Positions 1 through 12,000 of a DNA stretch of 64,000 nucleotides are shown here, piece by piece (the stretch's first letter is position 1; every line of letters starts with the position of its first letter). The translations under genes were made by a program, and so were the position numbers. Below the pieces are notes generated by a model. That model made no database searches, was not told where the DNA came from, and saw only the letters and a list, made by a program, of their open reading frames with translations. The stretch spans positions 65,480,290 to 65,544,289 of the forward strand of contig CM017557.1 of NCBI GenBank assembly GCA_007844125.1, given 5' to 3'. Origin of the DNA: Sinonovacula constricta. Taxonomy: Eukaryota; Mollusca; Bivalvia; Cardiida; Solecurtidae.

Positions 1-3000
1 ATTCTGCTACAGGGGCCTGGTGCCACAATCTGCTGCTTGAATCTGTCCCAGACCTGCCTTCATAGAAGATTTGGTCCCTGATGACTTTTCCTGAAGAAAC
101 GGGGTAAATGACGCATAGCCACTCACTCAAGTCATTGTGGAGGGGTCGGTATGAAGACAATCCAAACTATCAAACTGACATTTCCTCTTTAGGGTCCCAG
201 AAGTCTTATCTGAAAATTAAAATATGGGATTGGTTCTAATGTATCAATACAACATATAAGAACTAGAGACTGATGTCCACATTTGTGAATACTTGTGACT
301 GTGGATTAACAAATTGTGAAAAACATCATCAGTCTTATCAATGGTGTTTGTAAAGTTTGTTAATTACATATCCTTTTTTAATATCAAAATATGTTCAAAG
401 TACCGGTAGTGACCATATTAGTGCAGTTGTATTGTTTTTCCTACAAATCATTGAGCACTCTACTGCCATCAAAGTTAAATCACTGGGAAAAACAAGTTTC
501 TTGTGAGAAGATGAAGCTCAAAAGTGAACTGTCAATGGTTCTTTCAAGAGATTATTTCTCATAAAAGCCAATTAAAGCTGGTTATTTATAGCCATTACTA
601 ATTTATCAGCAAATTAATAACTAGATAATTTCTAAAAAACTTTTTAAGTCATAAATGATAATATATCCAGGAATAATAAGAACCATCTACCTGCTCCTGT
701 AGAGTGGTCTGCCATGCCAATACTCAACTTGGCCTTGTAGATTGGCTCATACTCCTGGAAAAAGAAACAGTTAAAACCAGTGTAACCATATACCATACAT
801 CTATATCTCACAGGTACTAGAGCACATTAATTTAATGGATTTCATTATGAGTGTTAAAAAATTTAACAATCAATATTTCTTTTTATTCTTTTTATTTGTT
901 TTTGAAATACATTGCAGGGACCAATTATGATTATCATATCATTATCCAGCTGTTTCGTTGCAAGAAGTCCCCAGACAAATGTCTTGGTAGAACCACTGGC
1001 CCACCAAAGGTTGGCAGGAAGACCTTCACACATTCAGTCCTTCACCTTGAACAGGATTTAACCCACGCTGCGAGAGGCTAAGCGGTCAGTGGAGTTACAA
1101 ATTGGCAACTCTACCACTACACCACTGGTGCCCCTAGCAGTATTTGTCAACAATTAATACTTATATACATGGACTATCAACTTCATGCAAAAGTTATTTG
1201 AAACAAGACTAGCGACTTGGCTGCAAATTGTGCAGATCCTGATCGGGGAAGTATTTGCTATCTGCTGTGCCTTAGCTTGATAAATTTGACATCAGCAAGT
1301 TAAGAATTATACAAGAAAAGTTGTTGATGCAAAGCATCAAAGTCGACACAAAAAGTTGAAAATGTAAAAAGATTAAAGCAATATGAGAGCAAGTAACAAA
1401 GACACTTGAAATGGTATGGTCTGTATTTGAAAGTTTTATACTATAAATCTCGAGAAAGTCTGTATAACTTATATCCCTGACACCAGAGAATGGTTTGAAC
1501 AAAATAAAAAGCAAAACCCGACATCATTTAATAGGTTTTCTAAGATGTTACATATGTAGAAAGAAATGCAAAATTATTATAATTAACTGTAACGCTAAAG
1601 TTAACAAGCAGAAAATGCACATGTGCAGCAGCCTCACATTACACAAGTAAGTATTGCTCAGATAGAATTTTTCTCGAATGTAGAAATTTTTTCTTAGTAT
1701 CATATTACTTTCAAAGTTATTTTGAAAGTTACAGACACACACAAATAAATACAAAAATAAAAACATAAAATAGAATGCTGTTTACTGAATTTGGACCCGC
1801 ATTTATCAGGTTTAGAAAGTCTGCAAAACAAACTTTCCCCATGTGCAAATTTCAGCGAACATTCTATATATAGGCACCGCGCTTCAGCGCATTGCCAATT
1901 ACAAGTTATCATTTACATATTTATGTTTCTCCTCATGACAATGTACAGTTAATAACATTTATTCAAAGAAAAAAATGTTTTGTTTTCTTTTAAAATACAT
2001 TGCAGCAACCAATTACGATTATTATAACAACATCCGGCTTTTTTTGGTGGAGGAAGACCCCGAACAAATGTCTGGGTAGAACCACTGGTGCACTGCAGGT
2101 CAGCTGGAAGACCTTCACACATTAAGTCCTTCACCCGAACAGGACTGGAACCCACATGGTGAGAGGCTAAGCAGTCAGAGGAGTTACAAGTTTGCAACTC
2201 TACCACTATGCCACGGACGCTCCCAAAGAGAAACAATATATAGCTGAGAAATGCAGTTTTAATGAATGAGTACTACTTTGAGATGTTTCAATATATAAAA
2301 ATGTTCATACATAAAAGCTATATTTCTTTAAATCCAACATCAACAAATAATAAGCAAACTGTACCATAAGCTGTCTTGTGAATCCTTCATTGGGGTTGAT
2401 ACAAAACCGTTTCTGGAGTACATATACAAATGCCTCCCTGCAACAGAAAAAAAAAATTGGCGTAACTGATTACGTTGTTTCCAAGCTCAGGATTGATCAT
2501 AACAGAAATAATAATGGGCTTGGACCTCTCCCGCATATACACCTCTCTACTGGTCATGTGACACAATGTATTCACATATAACTAAATAAGTGACGACATG
2601 ATGCTCCTGAAAATTACAAAAAGGTAAGACAGCTCATAAAATTATTTCCATTGTAACATTTTGTGCATTCATTTTAGCTAAAACAATAAGCATTTGTTAA
2701 GCAGGCACTACCATAATCTTTTTTTTATTTCTGGGTGCATCTGATTCATTTTAAATGCCAGAATTCTAATAAGTTTGCTCAAAGGGGTAGCCGAGGCCGA
2801 GCGGTTAGAATTGCAGACATGAAACTCCTCAGACTCTCACCACACAGGATCGAGTCCCAGTAGGGGCGAAAACTTTCATATGAGGTTTTCCAGCTAACAT
2901 ACAGTGCATCAGTGGTTCTACCCACATATAGGTCTGGGGTCTTCCTCCATCAATAATGCTGAAAATCGCCAATATTACATTATTGTGCAAAGTAAGAGAA

Positions 3001-6000
3001 AAAAAGCAAAGACAATACAAATTGTGGAAAATATTTAAAGATTATGTTGCAAATTGTTATCAAAACATTGTAACAGCCTTTCTAATTACAAGTTTTAAGG
3101 GGCTATAGAATGCTACCATCAACCTAAAATTTTTAATAACCACATTATGTTCTGGTCAGGGTGTTGAAATTTCTTGCAAAGAATTGTTATTTTTACCTGC
3201 TACAGTGCTGAAGTTGTCATACATGTACGAAAATTACAAGAAACATCCACAAAATTGATGATGTCAAAATCTTTAGAAAGTGACATTATGATGTCATCAG
3301 TCGGACATTTTGACTTTCTCACAAGTCAGAATTAGATTTTTTTAAAAATAGACGATAATCTTTTGAAGCACATTGCTAATATATAATGGAATTCTAAAAG
3401 AATTGATAGCAAGTTGAATGAAGATGTCCTAAAGCCGAAAGTACCCTCATATTAGAATTATAACTTACTTGAAAGGAAGTCCATAGGTTTGCATCACATA
3501 GGCTATCACAAAAGCTGCACTGTTTAACAAAAAAAAAGAAAGAAGAAAAGCATTTACACTTTACTTAAAAACAGATTATTTGCACTTAATAACTTAATTA
3601 AAATGGCATACTTCAGGTTTTACAATGCTTGAAAGTAAGTGAATCTGATTTCAAGCTCAGAAATAAAAAAAGTAATGGCAATGGTTAAGATTTTCGCAAG
3701 ACTGAATGAAGCACTAGGTCCTAGTGCTGCTTAATGTTATATTGTTTTAAACTGAAATAACAACTTGAGTTATCTAACAACTACTGAAAAGATTACAAGT
3801 GTAGAACAAATTTTTTCTGAAATTAGTTATCTCCCCTATGGATAGGTGAATAAAATACACTGTATACTACAAATTCAGAAGAGCCCATGACCAAGCCCTT
3901 CAGTTACCAATAAGTAACTTGTCAGCCCATCATCACGTGGGTTGGGGTCCTGGTTCCTGGATGGAAACTATCATCTGAAGAAATCTTCCAGCTGATCTGC
4001 AGTATGCCGATGGTTCTACCAAGACATGTTTGGCATCTTCCTCCAGCATAAATTAACCAAACATTGCCAATATGACCATAATTGGTCTTTATAATGAAAC
4101 AAAAAACTTTCAGTTTTCATGGTATTTTGTTTTATATCCCCAAAATGCTAAATCTGTATTACTTATTCTTATAAATAACTATAATTTTATATAAAATTTG
4201 ATTTTATGTGCTTTCAAATATCAATTTCCTACCCAGAGAAAGACAATAAGGGTAATATCCCTTTATACATAAAAAAGACAGAATTGATAAAATAGAACGA
4301 CCAACACACAATGAAATAGTTTGGTAAGTCTGGAACATTTAAAATTCTCAAGGTTAACAGGTCTCTAAGAAATGATGAATGAGAGGCAGTCATGGATGCC
4401 AATTTTGGCTTTTATATTTGTTTAAAAAGAATGGTAAAACAAATTAACAAAATGTAAAAGCTTACTTTAAAGTTTTATACACATATACAGTCTTCTGCAT
4501 TTAGAGACTTCAAGAGACTCATTTGTAAAGATGAATGAATTGAAAACTCTAGATAATGGAATTTTATCAACATAAATTTGATCAAAATTCACACACAAAA
4601 TATGACAGCAGTATCAACATAAGTTTATTTACTGGTACTTGTTTGAATTCATGCAATAACTAGCCATGTTAGCCTGTCAGTCTGGCCAAGTTAATGTACA
4701 GAAAGAAGGTCTAAAGACTTTTCAATAACAAATTACACAGAAATTTGTCAAATTAAACATAGAGGTCTAAAGACGTTTCATTAACTAATTAATTATACAG
4801 AGATTTATAAAATTCAACATAGAACCAACTAGATTGATATCATTTGGCAAAACCAGGGTAAAAGTAAATTCCATTGTACCTTCGAGATATCCCAGCATTT
4901 CCATGTACCAATACACTACCACCACTGCTTATTGCTTCATTAATAAACCTATTGACCTGTAATTAAAAATTATTTCTACGTCATATAGTAAATTTGAAAA
5001 CAGAGCTTTTTTTCAAACATATCAAAGAAAAGGATCTGATTATTTAAAAATAACTATATATTGTCCGCCGCAAGACCAAATTATTGGAAGGTTTAAAAAT
5101 TTAAAATACTAAGATCATGTAGTAAAGAGATGAGAAGCAAATTTATATGCTATACTTTATATATTTTACGTTACTGTTAATTATTACAGTCTATAAAATA
5201 TAACATTCTTTTGATTAAAAAAAAGAAATAAACCAGTTTACAAATACAGTTTAATTAATACAATGCAAAATTATGCTTTTCCAGTACAGATCTTTTCAGT
5301 TTAAGTCAATAAAGTTTTATTATTTAAAAGATCAAACTTGGAACATTTTGGTGTTCCATAAATATGGCATACGTTCATAAGACAAGATACAGGCAATGAA
5401 GTATTGCAGTATTTAATATACCACTACATCTTTGTTAAATGATTCTGAACCTTACCCCAGGTATATACTGGATAATATTCTCAGTTTGACAATCTGCAAT
5501 CTCTAAAAGTAGGTATCTGAAATGCAAAATATAAAATTAATATTTATCAAAATAATCTTTTATGAAGACATTCTTTCCCAACCATGACTTTTAAAAAAAA
5601 AAATTACACAAGTTGTCACTTTTTACTGAATCATTTTGCAAGTATGAGTAATTTTTCTATTAATTTTATGTTTTTCTGACCTTTTAAATCTACAAGAGCT
5701 GACTTTTATTCCCCAACAAAATATAAAGCCAGTAACAAGTTAATGCAAGTAACACATCCCAACTTCTGTCAAATCTGATACTTACCATTTCTTTGACATC
5801 TAAAGTGATCTCATTATCAATGTACACAAAGTTGTCAATCACTTTAACAAAGACATTTTCTACATCTACATGATCATTTAAATGGCCAAAATATGTTTAC
5901 TGATCCAATGCATTATGGGATGGATTAGCCGGCATTTTTGCCGATACTGCGCAGCGACATTTCTATCATTATAGCACAGAGGCACTTATGAGGTGCCCAG

Positions 6001-9000
6001 GGACTGAACCCGGCCGGTCCATTATACTGACACCGACGAGTCAGGCGTAATGCTGTCCCCGTAGCCCCGAGCGTTAGGAGGTAAGCCACTACTACCAACT
6101 TTAAAGTCTTTGGTATGACCCGGCCGAGGTTCGAACCCACGACCTCCCGATCCGCAAGCCGACGCTCTACCATCTGAGCTATTGCGGCCGGTCCAATGCA
6201 TTATGATATCAGAACAAAAACCTCTAGAAAAACTCTATCACAGCTTCCTATAAGACTGCTTCACCATCATTATCACTATGTTGTGCTTCCTATCAGCAAA
6301 GATATCTCATCAAAACATGGGCCCATATAGAGCCCATGCAGTGGGTATTGTCCATCAATTACTTTAAAAACTTAAAACTGCAATTTGGTGGTACCGTGCT
6401 TTGCGGAATACAACCCCTCTTGGAATAAACCCCGCATAGCCCTTTTTTCGTGTTTTTTTTAAATTTTGTTAATATATAACCCGCTGCGGAATATTCCCCG
6501 CACCCTTTGTATCGATAATTTATGTGTAAAGAAGCCATTTTCCCAGGTCAAACACGTGTCAACTGTATCACACCAAGTCAGCGTGATCTACACAGTGTTA
6601 CATAACACTACAATGCATATATCGATCGATCATCCTTCTCGCCTTCTGCTGTAACACAAAAGCTGACCTTTTGTCGGTAAAGTGAGAGCTATTTATAGAT
6701 AATGGGATGGTGCAATACAGTAGGGGTGGTTATTTTGATGATAACGCTTTAAGTGTTTAACTGGAATAATCGGGGCACGATAGGCTGATACATGCAAAAA
6801 TGTAATTGCCGTGCAGTGGCATTAGAAAGAATGTAAATTATTGTGTGTTAAGTTTATGTTACCGACAAAAGTGACAATTAAAGATGATTGATTGATATAA
6901 CTGTGCAGCGTAAGTATCAGCGTGATATGTGTTAAAACAGAAATGCAAACAACATACCATACTGGGTATCGGTATATATTTTGCCCAAAATTGGAAACAA
7001 CATCACTTCTAAGATGCTTTCATGGAAAAGCCACACTGCCGGCTTTAAGCTTGAAGTAGTCAGCTATGCGAAAGAGAACGGTAATCGGCCGTCTAGTTTG
7101 CTAAATTAAACTTTACACAACTTATCTTTTTTCGTCTTTCAAAAGGTCCCCGCTAATGTACATAACTGAAAAAAGTCACATAAAGCATCAAGAACGAGTG
7201 CATATACATGTTTGCAAAATAGTTATGAACCACCATCCGATGCTCGAAACTGTTCACGTTACGCTTGGCGACGAAAGTGGTTGCGAATTTTTGTGAGATG
7301 ATCCTTAATTCTGACCCCAGTATGCTGTAAATTATGAACCACCATCTGATGCACAAAACTGTTTATTTTACACTTGTAGACCAAAGTGGTTGCAAATCTT
7401 TGTGAGACGGTCCTTAATTCTGACCCCAGTATGCTGTAAATGTCCTCTGCAAAGAATATTATTAAACTGAAGGTCGCACTTTTAAGGGGCAAAAAGGTTA
7501 AGGAGTTCAGTTAAGCCTGCATTCAATTTCCCTGATCTTAGGTTAGTGGCAGCTGACAATAATTGGATTTTGTCAACAGATTCCCCGCACTGGAATATTC
7601 CCCGCAGGCCGCCATCTTGAGAAAAAAAGTTGCGGGCTATATTCAGCAAAATACGGTATTTTAAATGAGGCCATGTATATGTGTAAATTGATAAAAAAAA
7701 CTTACCAATAACAACCACATAACAAAAATAATCAGTCATGGATTGATTCACAGACTTCTTTTTAATGCCTCTAAACAATCAATGACATCTGACAGGGACA
7801 CGCCTTTTCAGGTGACAATAAGCATGATGTGTTCTTTGATCTCTAGAATGGCAGAAAGTGTAATCCCAGATTTTTTTTAATTATAGCTCAACTAAACATT
7901 AAGAGCAGAAATACATGAACTACTAAAGAATAAAATACATGTAGTTGACCTTCTCTTAGTGGATTTGATTTGCTCATCTGCTCAGATATTTCTTATACAA
8001 AAAAAATGAGTAAGGACATTCTAAATTAGAAGATATAGCTTCTAAAGTGTCATTTAACAAGAAAAAATGTTTTTTCCATAACCATTGTCCACCAAGTGCA
8101 AAATATTCTTTCTATGGCAACCTGTAGAAATGTTTAATAATTGAGTAACCTTGTTTGACCACTATTTTGTTGTTGCAAAAATATACAATAACTTGTTATT
8201 AGAAGCTAAAGGTAAACTTCGTAACCTTGACACCCTGTTAAAAGAACCAACATGTTTTATGAAAAGTTGCTTACCCTATCTCTTCATTATGTATTCCTAA
8301 CATATTAAAAGGATCTCTCTGTTTTAACTTCTTTAAACTCTGATCTTCTAACCAGGTGTGATGACAGCCGTAACATGATCAGTACTGTCATAAATAGTGC
8401 TACTCTTTCTTGTTTAAAGAAGTTTTCGTATAAATGATTTGGCATTTGTCAAAGAGAAAACTTTACATCAGACTTATGAAATGTTAATCTTAACTCTGGT
8501 TTCTATGAAGAACACATTGAACTGCAGACAAATCAAATCTATGAACATTTGAAAATTATTTTGTATCAGTAATAGTGAGACATCCGTTTTAAACAAGGCT
8601 ATGGAAAAATAAAACCCATCCATATATAACCAGACTTTTTGATAAGCCAAAATTAACAAGATATTCCTACTTTACTCATTTCAAAAATGTAAAATTTAAA
8701 AACATGAAAAAATTATATATAACAAAGTTATCTTATTAATAAATTAAAAAGAAGTATTTAAAAAAAATTGTTCTACAATGCTGTGGGAGTCTACAAACTT
8801 TTGGCAAACAATTAAAGCTTACTTGACAAAGATATAACTGGTAATCAACATAAAATTATGTGACCTGAAAACGATAAGATACTTACAAATACTGAAAAAG
8901 TAGCAAATACAGTTGATTCTATTTTTTTGTGTACATAACTTCCCAGATAAATTTATACAAATAACAGGAGTATGTCATAAACCAAAAATGAATATAGAAG

Positions 9001-12000
9001 TATAATTTATATGAGGGTATTTTGTTGTCAGCTGTTTTCAAATTTGATTTATCATTATTAACACTCAGCCACTCTCAGTTGCCTTAGAAAATGTCAGTCA
9101 TATATCTATAATTTTCCTTATAAGATAATTACCTTACTAGTAATTATTTACATTCAATTCCAATAAAAAAAGCCAATTCTTTTTCTATAGGGTCTCCATT
9201 TTGTTGTTGTGACAGCAAATAAATTGACACTATTTTTATATGTGGTATTGCAAAGTGCTCATTTAGATGTTAATTTTTAATGTATCAGAAGTGAAATAAA
9301 TCTGCATTGACTGTGATGTAAACATTTGTGTTGTCTTTTTGATTGCATTAACAAATGCACTTATGTTAAACAAAAAATATGCCTTAGTGCCGCGCTATTT
9401 TGCCAAGGGAGAGTAATGCGCTATTAAAACTTCAAGAGTTAGCAACTGTGTCAAACATGACATATTTCACCAATGACATTTGTTAACCTTCATGGAAACC
9501 TGTGAAATTTGTCAAGAGGTGCGAGAGAAAGCATGCCATTGGTAGTAGACCGTAACAGAGTAAGCTGAACAGGCTGCTTATCATGATGTTGACAGATTAG
9601 CGACAGTGTTTGCTAATCCCCGTGTAAGGTGTGAAAATTGTCCTAGAGATAAACTAATTAGAGAGCTTCAGCATTCAGGTGAGCAGCAATGAATTATGCT
9701 TATAAGTGATATCAGACTGAAACTTTATTCATATCATTAATTTTTAACAAAGATAAATAAGAAAAGGTTTGGTGTTTGAATGTAATATTTAATAAAACAG
9801 AATTTATGTATAACCATTATTCTATTAACAGTAATCAACTGTAGTTTTGATTCATACTTTGTATACATTGAAAAAACTTGGATTTTAATAAAGAGACTCC
9901 TCCAATGAAAAACAAGTGAAGTTGTGTGTTTTTTTATACCAAAAACACATTTAAATTCACTTATGTAAATGAGAACCCTATCCTTAAAATTGATGGAAAG
10001 ATGGAAACAAATTGCACCATGACCAAGTTATAATGCACCCCCATAACCATATATAGGTGAAACGAGCTATTTATTGTCTATCAGAAAGACCCAGAAATAA
10101 GGCAACTTTTGCAACTTGTAAGAAGGTTCAGCTTCATAGACTGCGCATACCGCCAAATTGCCAGTTGGTAACCGCCAAATTTCAATGAAATATGTACTTC
10201 TTGTAATAGTGGATCAGTCCATTATTGTGCATTGGGGTTAAAGACTTTTGCTTTCTTTTAATTCTACATAGTTTCAGCTTCCTTTTGATACCAAAAGGTT
10301 CAGATTACCTTCAAAATAGGAAATTTAATGCCAAAACATAGCAACAGACTGTTACTAAAGAGAAAAAGTCAATGTCACACATTCTACTTCCGGTCGGAAT
10401 TTAGTGGAACCACCCCTACAGAAACAGATAAGTGAAGTTAGGAGCACAGTCAATTACGACTTACTTTAACACAACAGTAAAGTTAGGATCACACTCTATT
10501 ATGACTTACATGAACACAACAGGGACGTTAGGAGCACAGTCTATTATGACTTACAGGAACAGATAAGAGAAGTTAGGAGCACAGTCTATTATAACTTATT
10601 TAAACCGATCAGGAAAGTTGGGAGCACAGCCCATTATTACTTACTTGAACACAACAGCAAAGTTAGGAGCACAGTCTATTATGACTTACTTAAACAAAAC
10701 AGTAAAGTTGGGAGCACAGAATATAATGATTTACTTCAACAGATCGGTGACGTTAAGAGTTCAGTCTATTATGACTCATCTGAATATTTCATTGGTGTTA
10801 GGAGCACAGTCTATTTTTGACTTACTTGAATACATCAATGAAGTTAGGTCGGATGAAGTGTGCCTCTGCCGTCATTCTTATGCATACAATGTGGGTGATG
10901 TTATGAGACTGGAGGCTGCTCAACTGTTAATGAAAGAGTCATATCTAAATCTCTACCATTACAAAAGAAACATGTTATAAAGGCTACAAATTTTCACCAA
11001 AATTTAAACTTACTACCATATATCAAAACCTAATCAATATTTCTAGCAAACCGGTATTGAGGTTATTTTGTAATTTTAATTATTTAGAGCATGGGCAGGA
11101 CTGGAAAATTTTTCTTTTTCATGACTAGTCCCGGACTAGTAACCAGGACAAAGATGACTTGTCCGAAAATGTGCATCATTTTCAATAAATGGACACTAAT
11201 TTGTCATATATATAACTAACAAACAAGGTATAAACAAGTTTTTGTTTTATTTTTGTCTGTAAAACAGCAAATAATCTAACACAAAAGTAAAGAATAAATA
11301 AGTTACAACTGATTAAATAGCTCTTGCAATGTTCTGATTTTATAAAGAAAATACATTACGTGTACATTGTTTTTGTAATAATGTCAAATTTTAATCATCC
11401 TGACCCTGACATGTAAATGTTGGGCCAATACACTTGTACACTTTATGTTACTCACTTATACAACTACTTTGTCTCCATAACATATTTACAGTATTCTGAC
11501 ATTACACCATGGTAAGGCATGAAAGGTTTGCTTTTTTAACAACTGAATCGTACCAAGATATACCTTATACCCATCATAATTGGCATGTATTCAGATATGA
11601 CATTGAAAGTACCTGGCTCTAATCCCTTTACTCTTCGCGTGCCGAGTTTAAAAAGTTCGCGAATCAATTATCACTTATCACATGTACTTTAATATGCAGT
11701 ATTAATGCCGTTATTTGTCACCTACACATTGATTGGCCGATCATGTTAAGCGTTGATGTATCGCGCGTCGTGATTGGCTGTTTTGGGATGCGTTTGAATT
11801 GTCTATGCGAAGCCATTACGTGGTGTTGATAAAACGCCCCAGGCGATGGCTTGATTGGTTGCATCGCTAATTAGGTATCGCTGTGTATTGTCACTTGTCC
11901 GGCCGTCTTTTTAATGACTAGCCCGGGACTAATTTAATGACCAATGGTCACTAGCCCGAAACTACATGTTGACTAGTCCGGGACGTCGGGCTAGCGTATT

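Noticed and set aside
2786..2860. Possible functional tRNA-Ser/Leu gene
   Set aside because: The head is tRNA-like, but the acceptor stem does not pair and the sequence runs into the SINE-B body.
5925..6173. Minus-strand open frame, with similar ones at 15326, 38541, 49183 and 63291
   Set aside because: All have nearly the same peptide because they are translations of SINE-A copies; the family is not protein-coding.
8276..8400. Candidate missing STYX exon on the minus strand with a GTAAGC donor
   Set aside because: The peptide (QSLKKLKQRDPFNMLGI) does not match STYX, and the frame is closed upstream by TGA without a good acceptor.
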